From contig CAAETL010000273.1 in assembly GCA_900758955.1 (NCBI GenBank), positions 1 through 5,115 of the forward strand: DNA of 5,115 nt, given 5' to 3'. Shown piece after piece: positions 5,039-5,115 of the stretch. Both the position numbers and the translations under genes were made by a program. Every line of letters starts with the position of its first letter. Within the stretch, counting starts at the first letter, position 1. The DNA is from an uncultured Oscillospiraceae bacterium (lineage in GTDB: Bacteria > Bacillota > Clostridia > Oscillospirales > Oscillospiraceae). The notes beneath the pieces are model-generated. The model did not search any database, was not told where the DNA came from, and saw only the letters and a program-made list of their open reading frames with translations.

Positions 5039-5115
5039 ATGAAAGTAATTTTGCAGCAGGATGTAAAAAGCCACGGTAAGCGGGGGCAACTGGTAGAGGT
5101 CTCCGACGGCTACGC
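5039..5115 (+). CDS. rplI: 50S ribosomal protein L9, N-terminal fragment (runs off the window)
   Basis: The first 25 codons and two bases of the next are present; the rest lies beyond the window. The peptide begins MKVILQQDVKSHGKRGQLV and continues EVSDGY, matching the conserved N-terminal domain of L9 (MKVI-L--DV---GK-G----V-DGYA), which binds 23S rRNA near the base of the L1 stalk. L9 helps keep the reading frame during translation. It follows gdpP at 77 nt with no terminator or evident promoter between, so it is likely co-transcribed. In many Firmicutes the replicative helicase gene dnaB/dnaC comes next, which would be the expectation outside the window. Identification is firm despite the short length. 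Confidence 0.93.
   Translation, partial: MKVILQQDVKSHGKRGQLVEVSDGY

Noticed and set aside
1..5115. CRISPR array, tRNA genes, or a toxin-antitoxin or defence system
   Set aside because: I saw no regularly spaced repeats, no tRNA-like cloverleaf or CCA ends, and no defence-type domains. All sizeable genes belong to familiar housekeeping or sporulation families.

Overview
The window looks like a chromosomal segment of a moderately GC-rich, endospore-forming member of the Clostridia. A gut Oscillospiraceae-type genome (Flavonifractor/Intestinimonas/Lawsonibacter-like) would fit. The evidence is a forespore-engulfment enzyme (SpoIIP), a full-length GdpP-type c-di-AMP phosphodiesterase followed directly by rplI (a gene order well known in Firmicutes), strong AGGAGG-type ribosome binding sites, and many short GC-rich hairpins between genes. 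The taxonomic placement is inference; no rRNA is present.

Layout. Positions 1-624 hold no credible protein gene. This stretch starts with the tail of a terminator whose left arm lies outside the window, then a second terminator, then a block of strong hairpins including a C(UUCG)G tetraloop stem. Next comes a roughly 290-bp segment bounded by a perfect 9-bp inverted repeat, with internal TAGGGTG copies and a possible short target duplication; I read it as a possible remnant or miniature of an insertion sequence. A perfect 15-bp terminator stem closes the region. spoIIP lies on the minus strand (625-1734). It is divergent from a YihY/BrkB-family membrane protein gene on the plus strand (about 1817-2671). 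A sigma-E-like promoter for spoIIP sits in the short gap and overlaps the upstream candidate start of the membrane protein gene.

A textbook sigma-A promoter with an extended -10 (2706-2734) precedes gdpP (2979-4961) and implies a leader of about 240 nt. That leader contains a terminator-like hairpin with a T-run and an overlapping, mutually exclusive alternative pairing. gdpP encodes the standard architecture: two membrane segments, a degenerate PAS domain, a degenerate GGDEF domain, then DHH and DHHA1. A 77-nt gap with a small hairpin and a 15-codon mini-ORF leads to the first 25 codons of rplI (ribosomal protein L9), cut by the window edge.

How the genes relate. gdpP and rplI look co-transcribed and link c-di-AMP turnover with ribosome production, as in other Firmicutes. 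spoIIP acts only in sporulation, in the mother cell. The YihY-like gene has no defined role here. I do not see a clearly new multi-gene system. The most interesting items are the gdpP leader, the repeat-bounded segment at 194-482, the spoIIP/yihY divergent control region, and an Asn in place of the usual His in the GdpP GGGGH motif.
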